Position numbers and translations under genes: made by a program. 64,000 bases of DNA from Pseudisothecium myosuroides (lineage: Eukaryota; Streptophyta; Bryopsida; Hypnales; Lembophyllaceae): positions 17,298,001 to 17,362,000 of the forward strand of contig OX637296.1 in the NCBI GenBank assembly GCA_951799445.1, read 5' to 3'. Positions 22,951 to 34,455 of the stretch are shown here, in pieces (position 1 is the first letter of the stretch; each line of letters begins with the position of its first letter). The notes under the pieces are model-generated. The model had not been told where the DNA came from, did not search any database, and worked only from the letters and a program-made list of their open reading frames with translations.

Positions 22951-23500
22951 ATCCATGATAGGCACCTAGGAAATGACCCATTAGAGTCTTACATCAATTG
23001 ATGACAAACTTTTTCTAATAAATGAGATTAGGACTACATTAGGTTGGTAAGTGGCCAAAGTCAATGCTTCGGGTGATGATGATGGAGTTATTAGTGACTG
23101 CTGTAGGAATTTCTACCTTTTCAATGAAAATTCATCACAAGAAGTGATTTATTTATTCCTTCATGTTGTGGCCATGTTGGAAAATGTTGTGGCTATGTTG
23201 GGAAATGTTGTAGCCATGTTAGGAAATATTGTGACTATTGCAAGTGGTAAGATGACCATTATTGATACACTTTTTGTTGGTTTTGGGCTAGTCTAGAGAC
23301 TCTTTGGGGCCAATTGGACAACACACTTCAAATATTCATAACAAATTCATACTTTGTCAAAAAAAAATTCAATTGCTCTCCCCATTTCTCACATTTGTCT
23401 TCATATGGGAAAAAATCTGATTTTTTTGCAAATGGCAAACAAGGCAAACCACTCCTTCTACATGTCATAGGCGGGTTTACCTTATTCTTAGTTAAGCTCT
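22950..23500 (+). repeat. Dispersed repeat with open frame and 21-bp internal repeats (copy 1)
   Basis: This is homologous along roughly 500 bp to 53130-53620. The shared frame (23051-23296 here) reads VAKVNASGDDDGVISD, then FYLF, then three tandem 7-residue units of the type VAMLGNV encoded by 21-bp repeats (about 23167-23230), and closes with a TAG shared in position with the other copy. I do not recognise a protein family. That both diverged copies stay open over about 80 codons suggests, but does not prove, past coding function of the parent element. Confidence 0.5.
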
Positions 23501-23509
23501 GATTACACG

Positions 23510-23711
23510 GGGTTTTTTTTTTTTTTTTGAACAAATGGGAAACCCACTGCATTAAAAAAAACCACATACAAAACAGCCAAGCCCAAAGGCTAGACAATGA
23601 AGAGAAAATGAGCAAAAGAACTGAAAACCAAGAGACCAAAGGGAGAAAGAAGCTAGCTAAAGTGGCACCGTGAAGGGCCAATTCTATTCCACAGAATAGA
23701 ATCCCCGCTAC
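23510..23711 (-). mobile_element. Truncated non-LTR retroposon 3' end, minus strand
   Basis: A poly(T) run at about 23513-23529 is the poly(A) tail of a minus-strand insertion. The 11-bp CTGATTACACG flanks the insert on both sides (23499-23509 and 23712-23722) as a target-site duplication. The tail is preceded, on the minus strand, by CCCATTTGTTC, the same ending seen at 45040-45417. The insert is 202 bp, a 5'-truncated LINE or SINE. Confidence 0.8.
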
Positions 23712-23722
23712 CTGATTACACG

Positions 23723-24019
23723 TTTTGAGTAACTCTAATAATAAGTCCCAGCGTTTCACACAGAGAAATGAAAAAAAAATTGGCAAACTTTTTCCTTTCA
23801 TCAATGGAATTTGTCCATGTGTTTCAAGAGAGAAAAAATGGCAATTTGGGGGGATCAGTTCTACCCTGGCCTGCATATGGCAGTTTTAAATTGGTAAGAG
23901 TGAGCCTAGGGTGCTGGTTTTGTTTAGGATTTATTTTTATTTTTATTTTTTTTAAACGTTTTGTTTAGGATTTGACAACTTGACCACCAGGACTTTTTTT
24001 CTGATCCTGTCAATGAGCA
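23723..24019. other. Spacer
   Basis: AT-rich with T-rich runs near 23930-23955; nothing recognised. Confidence 0.4.
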
Positions 24020-24200
24020 CTCAGCACTGCAATTGCGAAGCAGTGCATCACTGAAGTTATCGACCACGTCAAAGCTGACCGTGTGTACCGACCACGGCTA
24101 ACTGAGGTGGAGTGTCTCACTGTTGCTGTTCAATTCAATCCGTGCACCATCGATAACCAAAGCATTTGGAATCTGAACCCTGAGACGCGGAGCTGGGCAC
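24020..24200 (+). pseudogene. Orphan exon-like segment
   Basis: A GC-balanced island follows an acceptor-like cactcag. It has an open frame with TAIAKQCITEVIDHVKADRV, then YRPRLTEVECLTVAVQFNP and, further on, SIWNLNPETRSWAHPF. Codon-like composition contrasts with the AT-rich flanks, and the frame runs into a dispersed repeat at about 24240 (related to 29580-29660 and 41180-41260). I do not recognise the protein. It could be one exon of a disrupted gene or a transposon-captured fragment. Confidence 0.35.
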
Positions 24201-24655
24201 ATCCTTTTTGGGTACCGCGTGAATCATTTGCTTCTAAAAAAAACTATGAAGAGCACTCATTGGAGGTCAAACTGGTGTGTAAGATCTCCCTTTTTCACAT
24301 AACTTTCCAAGGATGAACGCCTTACATAGAAGAATAGTCTTTGCCATCCATTGAACATTTTTAGGCAGTCACATCATTATAGTGTTAACTCCTAAATGCC
24401 TGAAGCATCAAATTCTAGTGCTGACAATATTTCAAAGTTAAACCAAAACCTTACCAAATTACTATTTATAGCCCACGTTGAACTTGACACAAAACCTCTT
24501 GGCTATGAATGTCATATTCTTTACATTTTTGACTAGAGCAAGTAAGGTCCCCCCTTGCAACATTAATGTTCTTCAAAAGTCTACACCAATTAAAGTCTTA
24601 CATAACATTGCGTAGAAAACAACTTCTTCTTCAACCAGGGAAAGAAAAACATATA

Positions 24656-25204
24656 CACCCTCCGTCCCGAAATAAATCCGGGGTTTCTGAATATACTTGT
24701 CCTAAATTAAATTCGAAATTGATTCTCTACAACTTGATTGACAACAATTGAAGCTAGTTTGAACATCCTAAAGTAAATACCACGCTCTGAAATCTACATA
24801 GCAATTTGATCCCTACAAAGGAAATCAAAATGCAACTTCTAACAAAGCAAAGGTGATAAATTCAACCTACAATTGTATAGCACTTGTTACTAACAAATCT
24901 GAGAATTTCCTGGAGTTGAATCCCGGGACAAAGTTGGAATTGAATACAAAGGATATCATTGGACTTCCTTGCACCTTCATTGTCCAGAAAATGGTCCAAA
25001 GTAATAGCACTAGAAGGGAGAAATTTGTCGATTTCATTGCTTGTTTTCAACATGCACCACTTCACTATTGACTTCCATTCTTTCATGCCTAGTGGGGTTG
25101 ATTAGAAGCTACAATAGCTATGCAATCCCCTGAAAATAGGAATAGCTCATGCATTAATCTAATCATTTCCAAGGAATCCCGAATTTATTTTGGGGCAGAG
25201 GAAG
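24656..25204. mobile_element. Stowaway MITE
   Basis: The left end CACCCTCCGTCCCGAAATAA and the inverse right end TTATTTTGGGGCAGAGGAAG are flanked by TA (24654-24655 and 25205-25206). The CTCCGTCCC-AAATAA terminus is the classical plant Stowaway signature. It is 549 bp. The opposed open frames near 24853-25086 lie inside and are fortuitous. Confidence 0.85.
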
Positions 25205-25289
25205 TATATCTCTATTGTAGGATACTTGAAGGGTAGTATTTTAGTATACACTTGTGAGAGGCCTAATAGTCAACATTGGTTAATAATCT

Positions 25290-25490
25290 TATATATTCCT
25301 CCTTCATAAGTTAGTTCCCAATTTTCCACTAGCAAAGTAAAACTCCAAATGGACCTCGTACACTACTCATGCAGAATGTCAGATTTTTCGAACATGCCGA
25401 CTAAATGTCAGATTTTTATTTATTTATTTATTTATTTTTATTTTATGCAAATGACAGAAATGTTATTTTGGACAGGACGGAGTAGAATTT
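25290..25490. mobile_element. Possible degraded Stowaway relative
   Basis: ATTCCTCCTTCATAAGTTAG near 25294 and an inverse-like GGACAGGACGGAGTA near 25472 resemble worn Stowaway ends. A TTTA microsatellite (about 25416-25440) lies between. The pairing is weak. Confidence 0.3.
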
Positions 25491-25760
25491 AATACAACAA
25501 ACCCCAGCCGACTCCTGCCTGCCTGGTGGAATGTGTCAGATTCACTCAATGATACGCCAAAGCCTGCACAAAGTGTCCCATTGCTCGTGGTTCGACCCTC
25601 GACCACAGGCAGGCACGCCTCTCATTTAAAACATCAAATGTGCTACCCTGAACTTTAGTCTTATTACTGTGGGTGACTGACTCCTGAAATTCAACATTTG
25701 ACAACAAAAATGGTCTGAGTGGGCCTTGATCAACCTGCAGCTTCAGTTCGTAACAAATAA

Positions 25761-26086
25761 GAGCATCTCCTGCAGCCCTCCAGCTTTCCCCACTCCACTC
25801 CTTGATTCAAGATTTGTCCAAGAAGACTCTTGAAGAGGAATTTGGCTACTTGTACCCCCAACAATGCAACTCCATAAAACATACTTCCAACCAATCACAA
25901 GTCACACAATTTGCATTCATCATGACAACTTGCTAATCCCAGAGAATTTGTAGCCGAAGAGGGGCTAGTGGCCCCTTTAGAAATGGCTTTTTGAGCGGGG
26001 AAAGAGAAAGCCGGAGCCTGACGATGATTGCTTTTCATCCAAATTCTAGAAGGGAGGGGATATCTGGAGGGCTGTAGGAGATGCTC
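25761..26086. mobile_element. PIF/Harbinger (Tourist-like) MITE
   Basis: The left end GAGCATCTCCTGCAGCCCTC is the inverse of the right end GAGGGCTGTAGGAGATGCTC with one mismatch. TAA is duplicated on both sides (25758-25760 and 26087-26089). It is 326 bp with no coding sequence. The termini share GAGCATC with the element at 13346-13817, so both probably used a Harbinger transposase. Confidence 0.85.
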
Positions 26087-26089
26087 TAA

Positions 26090-27010
26090 TAGGTTCACAA
26101 ACACTTGCTTAACCCTGTAAGGGTAGTTATACACTTCACCATTTACCACCCCATTTCCGCCAAGTACCGTAGGTGTCAATTGGAGTGTCACCAATATGAC
26201 CTCAAATGGTTTTGCTTTGAACAACTCCTACTTTACAAATGGCGTTGCATGGTTGTAAAGTAATGAGCTATTAGTGAATGGTTTGGAATTTTCTCAAGGC
26301 AGTTCAAACATGCACCTACTGAATGCTTTGTGAATTTTTTTTCAAGCTTGACTATCCTGAATATTGTTGATTTTCATTTGTGTACAAGGCATAAATAACA
26401 CCTAATTGTGATTTTTGACTCCATCTATACACACTAGCTACAATGATTGGGAATAGACGTTTCTACCTTAATCGCATGAACAACCCAACATGGTTAATGG
26501 ATGACTTGTAAGGTTACTATTAATATAGATGAATAATGCACCTATGGTCCATAAATTGAATCATTTTTGGGCAAGTACTTTCGTGATAGGTCTACACAAA
26601 AGAGTGAAATTAGGTTGCCTTCACAATTAGGTTGCCTTACTTCAAGAAAATCACTTTACAAGCCATCAAAGTTAACAAATATTTCTATAAATATTTTTTT
26701 TTGTACACATAGAGGTTCATGAGTCTCAAGTACTACAATATTTAATTCAAGAGTAGTGCATTCTTGTAGAGTAGAAGTTTTTTTTTGAGCATAGCCAATT
26801 GGTGAAAAATTGTGCATTAAAAAAAAGCAAAAAAACATTGGTACTAAAACTGTACAAGTAAGTTACCGTACTCCCAGTTTGGGTGTGTCGGTGATGATTC
26901 GGCGGTTTATAATAATGAATGTGCGGTCGTTGCATTCATTTATTGACAGTCTTCCCCCATAGCCCATTCCTTTGGAGAAGGTCCAGAAATGAGAGTTTTT
27001 AAAACTTATT
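26090..27010. other. AT-rich spacer
   Basis: No gene. A fragment related to the 39728-39830 miniature element (CACAAAAGAGTGAAATTAGG) lies at about 26595-26619, followed by a second short copy of AATTAGGTTGCC. Confidence 0.4.
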
Positions 27011-27290
27011 TGTAACGGCATAGTCCTGCAGGCCAGGGTGTGTCCCTGTGTCTGCGCCCAGCATAGCAAATGCCCTCGCTTGCAGGGCCGCATTTGGGGC
27101 TGACCCAGCCTGGCGCGTGACCTGGAAGGGAAGGGAAGGGAATGGCGGGACTGCACTTGCTTCTGGAGAACAGGAGAACAGGAGCAGTGCTGCAGTGCTG
27201 CTGTGCTACTGCAGTTCTGGACCAGGTCACGAGCCCTAGCCGGCTGTCAGTCCGGGTGCAGGGTTACTGATTTCTTTTTGGTTCTGGTTG
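27011..27290. other. GC-rich island of unknown nature
   Basis: A sharply GC-richer block with a GGGAA tandem (about 27125-27140) and a CTGCAG/TGCTG-rich stretch. Frames on both strands are open but proline/arginine-rich and unrecognised, as expected for GC-biased DNA. No known element or gene is assigned. Confidence 0.3.
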
Positions 27291-28540
27291 GGGTACAGGA
27301 GTACATTCGTCCATGACAGCATTGGATATTAGCAATGTTCATCCGAAATATGGACAATTCTAAATTTTTTTGTGGGAATTGACAACTTTTTTCCAACCCT
27401 GAATCCACTTGTGTATTCTTAATCCTAGAAGGGCGTGGTGTGCCTAAAAAGGTTTGAAGGGTGACTTCACTTTTAATTGTAGAAACAAAGAATGCACCTA
27501 CTGGTGCAACAATTACTCATTGAAGTATTTGGTGAATACCCCAGTCAAGGGCTCGTGTCTTTTCAAAGTAGAAACTTCCCAAATGAAGAAAGATTTGGGG
27601 TGAAATATTGTTCAATTATTGGGAGTTAATTCTCAAGGACCAACATTTCTTGTAGTTTGTTTGAATATTGTAAGGGTGAGCTTAGATGCTGGCTCGATGG
27701 ACAAAAGACCGCCTAATCCAAGCAACAAGACAAAATTGGCTCCACCAATTGTCTTGTTGGGGTAGGCAAGCGGAAAAGGAGGTGTTCTTATTTCAACTGA
27801 ATTAGTGGACAACTCCATTGGTGGAGACTAGTCAATCATAAGAGAATCTAACAAGTATAGCATTCTTATTGAATCCGTCCCCATCCATCAGGTTTATATG
27901 AAAGTGCAAATGTTGTTTTGCCTGTAGCACTCCCTATGAAGTTTTCCCACCCACTGATGTATATAAGGAGGCTCTAAGTGAACAGAGTGGTCATTTCATT
28001 AGATACACGTAAAAACAATTATTAGTCATAGTTATCGCCCACATGAAAGTAAAGGAGGCAAATCCAACTATATAATCAAAATTTATTGTACAATGTCCAA
28101 AATTGTCACGGCATTATTCAACAAGGCAAAATGCTCAATATAATAGGAAAAAACAAAATAGAAGATTTTGCAATTTATCAAATGTTGGAAACTCAACAAG
28201 TAAGGCACATTGGAGATACAAACATCATGTATTCAAGAAGCATATTGAAATACTGTAGTACCTACAAGAAAGGAGCATATAATTCCAATTTTAGATTATC
28301 ATCTTTATCGACTATTTTCTATTTGTTTGCAAATAAATTTGCAAGTTTTTCAAAGACACTTTTGGTCATCATTTTTTAAGAACATTTTTTAGTATAGTTG
28401 CCAAAATAACATAATTATGATACTTGCAAAATTCACTTGAACTATAATATGCTTGACTGGATTTGTGGGGCCATGGCACAAAACAACAAAAAAAAGCAAG
28501 TTATCAAAATACTGCCTTTCCGTCTATTCACTTCTTCTTC
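27291..28540. other. Spacer
   Basis: No recognised gene. Frames at 28086-28379 and 28453-28675 lack any domain. Confidence 0.35.
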
Positions 28541-28547
28541 ACAAAAT

Positions 28548-28615
28548 CACTAGTAGAAAATTCATTTTTTCTGTTGTTTTGGACGCGTTGTTTTGGACAA
28601 AATTCTCTACTAGTG
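28548..28615. mobile_element. 68-bp CACTA-type micro-MITE
   Basis: CACTAGTAGAAAATT at the left is inverted as AATTCTCTACTAGTG at the right with one mismatch. AAT is duplicated on both sides (28545-28547 and 28616-28618). A 3-bp duplication and CACTA terminus fit the CACTA (En/Spm) superfamily. The 38-bp centre contains TTGTTTTGGAC twice. Confidence 0.7.
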
Positions 28616-28724
28616 AATTCAATTCTGATTTTTTTTCTAGAATCATGTGAAAACATAGTTCACTTTGGATCATAAAGGAAAAAAACTTTGCATCCAAAGA
28701 AGCTACATTGAAATTTCAAAAATT

Positions 28725-29492
28725 TCCACTATGTAGATTGCAAGATATTAGTGTTTGAATTGACAAAAGTTGCCGTTTTTCTGGTCTTGCAAAAAAACAG
28801 GCAGCTGCACTTCACAAGGTTGCATTTGTATGAAAAAATGTCCATGTTGGTGGTTAGATTAGAGATTCATTCTTCCAGACAAGTTGGCTATATACTTGAA
28901 TTTTTTTTGATCATTTGAAATTATATAACATATAGGAAAAAAATAGTAAGTAGAAAGAAGTAGAGAATGATTCAAAACACTAAATTATTAAGAATTGAAT
29001 TATGGAATAGCAAAATGCCAATTCCACTGGTTGCAAGGTTGTAATAAACAATCTATACCCAATGTTTTTATTTTTATTCAAAAATATTGAAAATTGAATC
29101 AAAATAGAAGACTTCAAAGTTTATTTTAGAATAGAGATTCCATAACTATCCACAAACTTAAACTCCTCATAACTTTCATCTCATTAATCAAAATGGAATG
29201 ATTCTAAGCTTTCTATGTAAATTTAAATTTGGGAAACCAATTTCAAATTTTTATTCTTGAAAAAAATGATTTATTTTATCTATCCAGACTACCTATTTAC
29301 AAAAAACAACAACATATTAGGCTATAACTTTTGACTCATATTTTCAAATGTCATAAAATTTTGTTCAGATAAAAGATATTCCTTGTCCACAATTTCTATT
29401 AAAGTTTGGGCCTAAAAAATGCAAATCTATAGTCACATGTACCTGCCCAAAATTGCTATGTTGTCAAAATCAACAAGCTAGTCCATGAGGGG
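28725..29492. mobile_element. TTAA-flanked element, subfamily B, 5'-truncated
   Basis: Sequence from about 28735 (AGATTGCAAGATATTAGTG) matches the B copies at 11956 and 55206. The right end ATGAGGGG is followed by TTAA at 29493-29496. The left terminus is missing. Confidence 0.6.
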
Positions 29493-29499
29493 TTAACGA

Positions 29500-29746
29500 G
29501 GCTATAACATTGTTGCGAACACAGTTAGGTGTCCACTGGATGATGGAGAATCTTTCAATGTAAGCCAAGAGTGTTGATGTTCATCCTTGGAATTTTGTGT
29601 GGAAAGGGGAAGTTTTGTATAGTAGTTTAATCTCTAATGAGTACTTTTGAGTTTGTTTCAAAGTAAATAATTTCCATGGTAGCATAAAGGATAATTTCGA
29701 TGGTGACCATGCCGACCTTTCAGGAATTAAGATCCAACGAAATAAT
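29500..29746. repeat. Degraded relative of the 219-bp element at 41111-41329
   Basis: Shared phrases with 41143-41329 include CATCCTTGGAATTTTGTGTG / TTATCCTTGGAATTTTGTGC and a GGTGACC/GGTCACC segment before an ending TTTCAGGAATTAAG. Part of the same repeat appears inverted at about 24250-24315. Confidence 0.45.
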
Positions 29747-29765
29747 TTATATTTCATAATAGGAA

Positions 29766-30073
29766 TTGTCACACCTTCTCCAAGAATGATACTTCTATGA
29801 AAGATGAGAAGGCATGGAGTAAAAAGAGGAGCCAATAGGAGTCTTTTCCATTAAGAAGGTGTGACACCCCTTTGAGAATAGAAATTGGAAAAAAATGGAG
29901 AAACATGGAGAGAATGGAGGATGGAGAAACTTCTTCACGCCCATTCTTCATTTCCAAAGGAGAAGAATGAAACTTCTCAATCTTCAGAGAATGGAACCTC
30001 TGCAATTCAAAGAGAAAGAGTGTCACAACCCCATTCTCTGAAGCCATTGAGAATGAGGAAAAGGTGTGACAAC
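29766..30073. mobile_element. Putative inverted-repeat element with TTGTCACACCTT ends
   Basis: TTGTCACACCTT at about 29767 is inverted as AAGGTGTGACAA at about 30060-30072. An additional AAGGTGTGACACC occurs at 29858. The A/G-rich middle gives opposed open frames that I do not regard as genes. Confidence 0.4.
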
Positions 30074-30317
30074 CCATAATGTTCAGTATGCTAAGTTGTT
30101 ATTACTGTTGAATACTCTACCTATTTATACCTTAAATGAGTTTGTTTTGTTTTGTTTTGTTTGTTTGTTATGGTGAGATCTCGTAGACCATATGTCCCCA
30201 GTCGCGTTTTTGGTATTGTTGGAAAGCTCTCTACAAGGAGGGGTGAATGAACTTTGTTTCGTGACATTTGGACCTATGGTATGAAAGTGATTGAATTTTG
30301 TAGTTTTAATGAATTAA

Positions 30318-31232
30318 CCCCTAAAGGACCATTGTCCGTTCGGGGGACAAATGGGACTTGGGGCAGGTACCTACGGGCTGAAATTTTCTCCTAATTTTTT
30401 GAAACTTTTTGTGAACATGAAGAATTGAGAGAGGTACGTGGCAAAAAAAAAATTGAAATCGGACCTTTGAGCGAGAAATTATGCCATTTCTTGGAATGCG
30501 TGGGGACGGGGGGCAGCAAAAAAAATTTGCAAAATTTTTAATTTTTTTTAAAATATTTTTTTCTCATAGATTATATTTTTGTCTATCTGGAAAGCTTTGA
30601 TTCATCTCATTTGGATTTGTTATGAGGAAGTTATGGACATTCTTGTTTTTCAGGCAGTTAGAGCATCTTCTTGAAAAAAATAACTTGTAGGATGCATTTC
30701 GGAATGCAATTTTTGTAATTTTTCAATTTTTTTTTCCTGGAATGGTTTAGTTTACTTGCTAGAACAATCTCACCATTGGGATTAGTGCATTTTAATTCCA
30801 TCTAAAATATATGAATATTTTAGATTTTCCTTCTATCTTGTACCTACTTGTACTTAACAATTTTTTTAAGAATGATAATTAAGTTTTTTTGAATTTTTTT
30901 TTTCCTAGACTCTCAACTCAATTCTCCACTATAAAGATTTAAAGCTCAAAACGCTGTAGTGCAAAAATTTTAAGTTAAAAATGTTCAAACTCAAAAAATC
31001 TGGTCCCGCAATGTGCTGAAAAACTTGTTTTTTCCACTTTAAACGCAGATATCTTGCAATCTGTGCGGTCAAAAATTCTGAAATTTTTTCCACACATTCT
31101 CATACCAATTAGATGTAAGATCCTACGGTTAGATGTGAAAAAAAAACAATTAAATTTGTTTTTTACTCTTTGCTATAGAAATGACAGTTTTGAGTGTTTT
31201 TTGGCAGAAAATAGGCCTCGGAACTTTAGGGG
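30318..31232 (-). mobile_element. TTAA-flanked element, subfamily A (915 bp)
   Basis: TTAA lies at 30314-30317 and 31233-31236. The ends are CCCCTAAAGGACC and CTTTAGGGG. The interior matches 58914-59845 directly and 41399-42331 and 52059-52990 in inverse orientation. Shared landmarks are AGATCCTACGGTTAGATGTG, ACTCTCAACTCAATTCTCCA and GATTTGTTATGAG. It has no open frame of note and is non-autonomous. Orientation is arbitrary, taken opposite to the 52059 copy. Confidence 0.85.
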
Positions 31233-31236
31233 TTAA

Positions 31237-32500
31237 AAAATTAGAAAATTATTTTTACTTTTATTTTGGTCGTGACACCGGCACGGGGCACACTAGTATA
31301 GATGATGGGTGCACTTACCTTATCAGCTGCTAATAAAGCCCTACTCAAACATCCACACATTCGCCAAAGTTGAATAAAAGCTTTTGTCTATCCCAAGCAG
31401 CCTCCACTTCTGGCTCTCCAACCGACTCTGCTAGATTCTGATGAATTCTATTTTACTCCACACGTATGATATACGTCGACCCCTCGATCGGTCCCATGAT
31501 CGATCGATCGAAGCGACCCAGTTCAAGGTCCGTGTGCTCTACGAGTCCTGATAAGCTTAAGTACGCTTCAGTCCTCTCATCAACTGCTGCGCCGTGAACG
31601 GCATTCGCACAGGCAAGCTTACTTACTGGTCGTTGCTCGGATGTCAAGAGCTTCAGATTTGTGACCCCACACGGCATGGGTTGGATATTTAAGTTATCAC
31701 AACTCACTGGCCAGGAGTGTTTCAATTTCAACCCAAACCTTGAAAGCAATTTCGATGAAGCTTTAGACCGAGGATCCCACTTGCTCTTAGTCTTAGTACG
31801 AGTATTAATTACAGACTGTTTTGGTTTCTTCATTCAGTTATCTGCTGCTGTTCACACATACTACAGTAGAGTTAATCGTAAAGTGAACGCCTGCTTGTAG
31901 AAGGGGTGTGAGAGGAAGGTGTTTTCTGAGAATAGTACAACAAAACACAACACCAAACTCCATCAATCAAACCAAGTGTTGGTGTTTCAAGGAGTTTTGT
32001 CCTCAGTATATTTTTTGTAAACTCTAGCTCCCAGTCCCTCATTCGACACACTTTATGAGTAACTCCACTTTGTTTCATATTTATTGATCCTACATCAGAG
32101 GTCTTCACCAACAAAGTCTTTGCAAACTACTTGTAGACAACATCTCAAGTCTCGGTGATTTCGAAATATCACCCCTCCCTTATGTCACACCTAGTACCGA
32201 GGGCGTAATACGTAGTATTTATTGAGGTAGCCTAGCTCGGAAGATTTTTTCGAAAGGAAACGGAAGATGAGCAGGCACCCATGTTTCGCATGTTCGGGGG
32301 TCGGTGACAGGTAATTCGTGACGGAGCACTCGAGCTGCTTTTCTTCCTTTTTCCGGTTAACCGCTGCAACTGTTCAAATTTAAGAATGCTATCTGCGAGA
32401 GTTCTACGGAGTATTCTGAAGTAGGTCTACCAAGGCTACGACGACCCGACTTCCAGAATCTGAGCTGCTGTCGGTACATCTATTGTATCACAATTAGGTG
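31237..32500. other. GC-moderate block, no recognised gene
   Basis: Composition is clearly less AT-rich than neighbouring repeats. The minus strand is open at 31453-31833 and has a good splice-donor context (AAG/GTAAGT) near 31319, so a minus-strand exon is conceivable. I recognise no domain. A GATCGATCGATCG run lies near 31499-31512. It may be an eroded host gene or a non-coding transcript. Confidence 0.25.
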
Positions 32501-32514
32501 CTATTTTTGCCCTA

Positions 32515-32654
32515 TGGGCAATTTCGTTAAAATGGCGGTATTCTAAGTGCCACTTTGACAATGTGCCATTTTCACCATCTAGGACAGTTATAGATTTCTG
32601 AACTGTTTTCATGCCATTTTAAAAAAATATCGCCATTTGAATGAAATTGTCCAT
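32515..32654. mobile_element. ~140-bp inverted-repeat miniature element
   Basis: GGCAATTTCGTTAAAATGGC at about 32517 is imperfectly inverted as GCCATTTGAATGAAATTGTC near 32632-32651. Target duplication is not resolved. Confidence 0.55.
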
Positions 32655-33339
32655 CCTTCTTCATAAATATTCAATTTTTTTTATTAGAGTTTTTTGTATT
32701 TCATGTGAATTTTCAAAGTCAAGTCTAGTAAAAACTTCAGAGCGTTCAATAGGAGCATGTTTGACGGGCCTTAAAAAGAATTCCAAACCATTCACTAAAA
32801 GCTTGTAACTTTATCATCATGAAGCGCTATTTGTACAATAGGAGCCATTCAAAGCAAACAAGTTGTAGTCATATTGGTGACACTTCAATAGACACCTATT
32901 TGACAAAATGGAGAGGAGGATGGAGGGGCAAATGGTGAAGTGTATAATTACTTTATCATTATATGGTCTCATATCAATGAGAATGTGGTTATCACTCCTA
33001 ATCAGTCTTGACCTATTTGTAAAATCAATGTGAATGAAACTTCTATTGGAAATGGCTCAAATGTCTAGCCTCATAGACCTAGATGGCAAACTCTATATGT
33101 AATTCTTCCATTAGAGTGCAATACTATGTAACGTCCAACCCATCCATTTCCTTCTACATTTTCATCTTATCCCTCATTACAATCATGGAAAGAATTAGGC
33201 GGGTTATTTATATGTGCTCATCCAACAAGAGGCTAAATGAAACCGGAAGTTCTCCAAGTTTCTCTAAATTTCATGAGAGTTTCAAGGAATGGAAGCTAGA
33301 AAAGTGAGAGGCAAGTATCATTGACTTCCTATTTTAGTT
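32655..33339. other. Spacer
   Basis: Nothing is recognised. A phrase near 32800-32900 resembles 26170-26260 in inverse orientation, implying another old dispersed repeat. Confidence 0.3.
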
Positions 33340-33343
33340 TTAG

Positions 33344-34088
33344 GGTCATTGCAAGAAAGACCGTTCAAAAAGCGTAGCGTTTTCCACAATAGTCATTTTT
33401 TTCTTTTGGGAGGGCTTTATAATTAGAAAATCATTTTTAAAAAAATGTGAAAAAAATGTTTAATGTATACACCTTTAAGAAGAAGGTACCCTAGGAAGGA
33501 AAAGCATAGAAAAATTCTCTAAGTAGGAGAACTAGAAAAGTGCAAAATCTCAAGAAAATGGATACTTGCACTATAATTTCACATTTTAATTTGTAAAAAA
33601 TAGAAAAATCAATTAAAAAAAACTAAAAATTGGCCATTTGAGAATAGTTCATAATGATGAGATTTCACCAAAATATTGATCATACAACCATCTTCATTGT
33701 TCAAAAATTGCATGCAATGGGAGTGTTGTTTGCACTCATGAAGAAGACACAAAATAATATATTTTTAGATTTCTTTTGGTAGAAATATGCTTTTCTACTA
33801 CACAAATAGACCATTAAAATTTCAGCTCTAGATCATTAAATTTGGGGATTCCTAACATAGTAGAAACCCCTAAACCTTACAATGTGACAAATTAACAAAA
33901 ATGATTTTTAAATATAAAATGATTTTTTTTAATTTCTAAAAAATAAGGGATCTGATTACCATCAAGTTAGATATCTCCAATAAAAATTTCATGTTCATTG
34001 GACTTTTGCTTCAAAAGCTATAGTAGATCACAAGAGAGTCACTCGCTTTGTGACTAGCAAATATGACCGGTCTTTCTTGCAATGACCC
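33344..34088 (-). mobile_element. 745-bp element with GGGTCATTGCA ends and TTTA duplication
   Basis: The left end GGGTCATTGCAAGAAAGACC and its exact inverse at the right are flanked by TTTA on both sides (33340-33343 and 34089-34092). The interior matches 45526-46256 in inverse orientation (for example AATGTATACACCTTTAA here and AAAGGTGTATACATT there). A 4-bp variable target duplication and no coding capacity indicate a non-autonomous DNA transposon. The superfamily is unassigned. Confidence 0.8.
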
Positions 34089-34239
34089 TTTAAAGAATAA
34101 ATAAGTAAACCCATCAAGATGGAAGACATTGTCGTACAATCTAGACAGACCCTTATTTTTAAGAAGACCCATCATGAGGATGACAAGTTGAGAAATCAAA
34201 GTGGACATGTATATGACCTTCTTTTTAGCAAAATGCAAG

Positions 34240-34455
34240 GGCGGGTGGTATATAGAAACGAGCTCTTAGGATGTAGTCCTTATAAAAAACCGATATAATT
34301 TCCTCCAAAAAATTCTCAGGTCTTTATATAATGACAATGTCAATTGACCCTCCACTAGAGTTAGATGGACTATGGTGGTTTGAACTCATGACCATCTCCT
34401 TAGGCCTCAGTCTACCAAGGGCAAAGCCGTTGAGCCAAAGCCACAAGTGCTAGAA
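34240..34455 (-). mobile_element. tRNA-derived SINE
   Basis: On the minus strand the head has an RNA polymerase III A box TGGCTCAACGG (34427-34437) and, about 50 bp downstream, a B box GAGTTCAAACC (34377-34387), the internal promoter arrangement of tRNA-derived SINEs. It does not fold as a full tRNA, and a non-tRNA body continues to about 34240. Ends and target duplication were not fixed. Confidence 0.6.

Noticed and set aside
23328..23876. 182-codon minus-strand frame
   Set aside because: It runs through the poly(A) tail of the retroposon at 23510-23711 and its target duplications, so it is a composite accident.
28086..28379. 97-codon plus-strand frame
   Set aside because: AT-driven, Lys/Ile/Asn/Ser-rich, no motif and no codon-composition contrast with flanks.
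29769..30079. Opposed ~100- and 64-codon frames
   Set aside because: They lie within a putative inverted-repeat element and mirror its A/G-rich composition.
34377..34437. tRNA gene
   Set aside because: A and B boxes are present but no cloverleaf or acceptor stem can be drawn; a SINE head explains it better.
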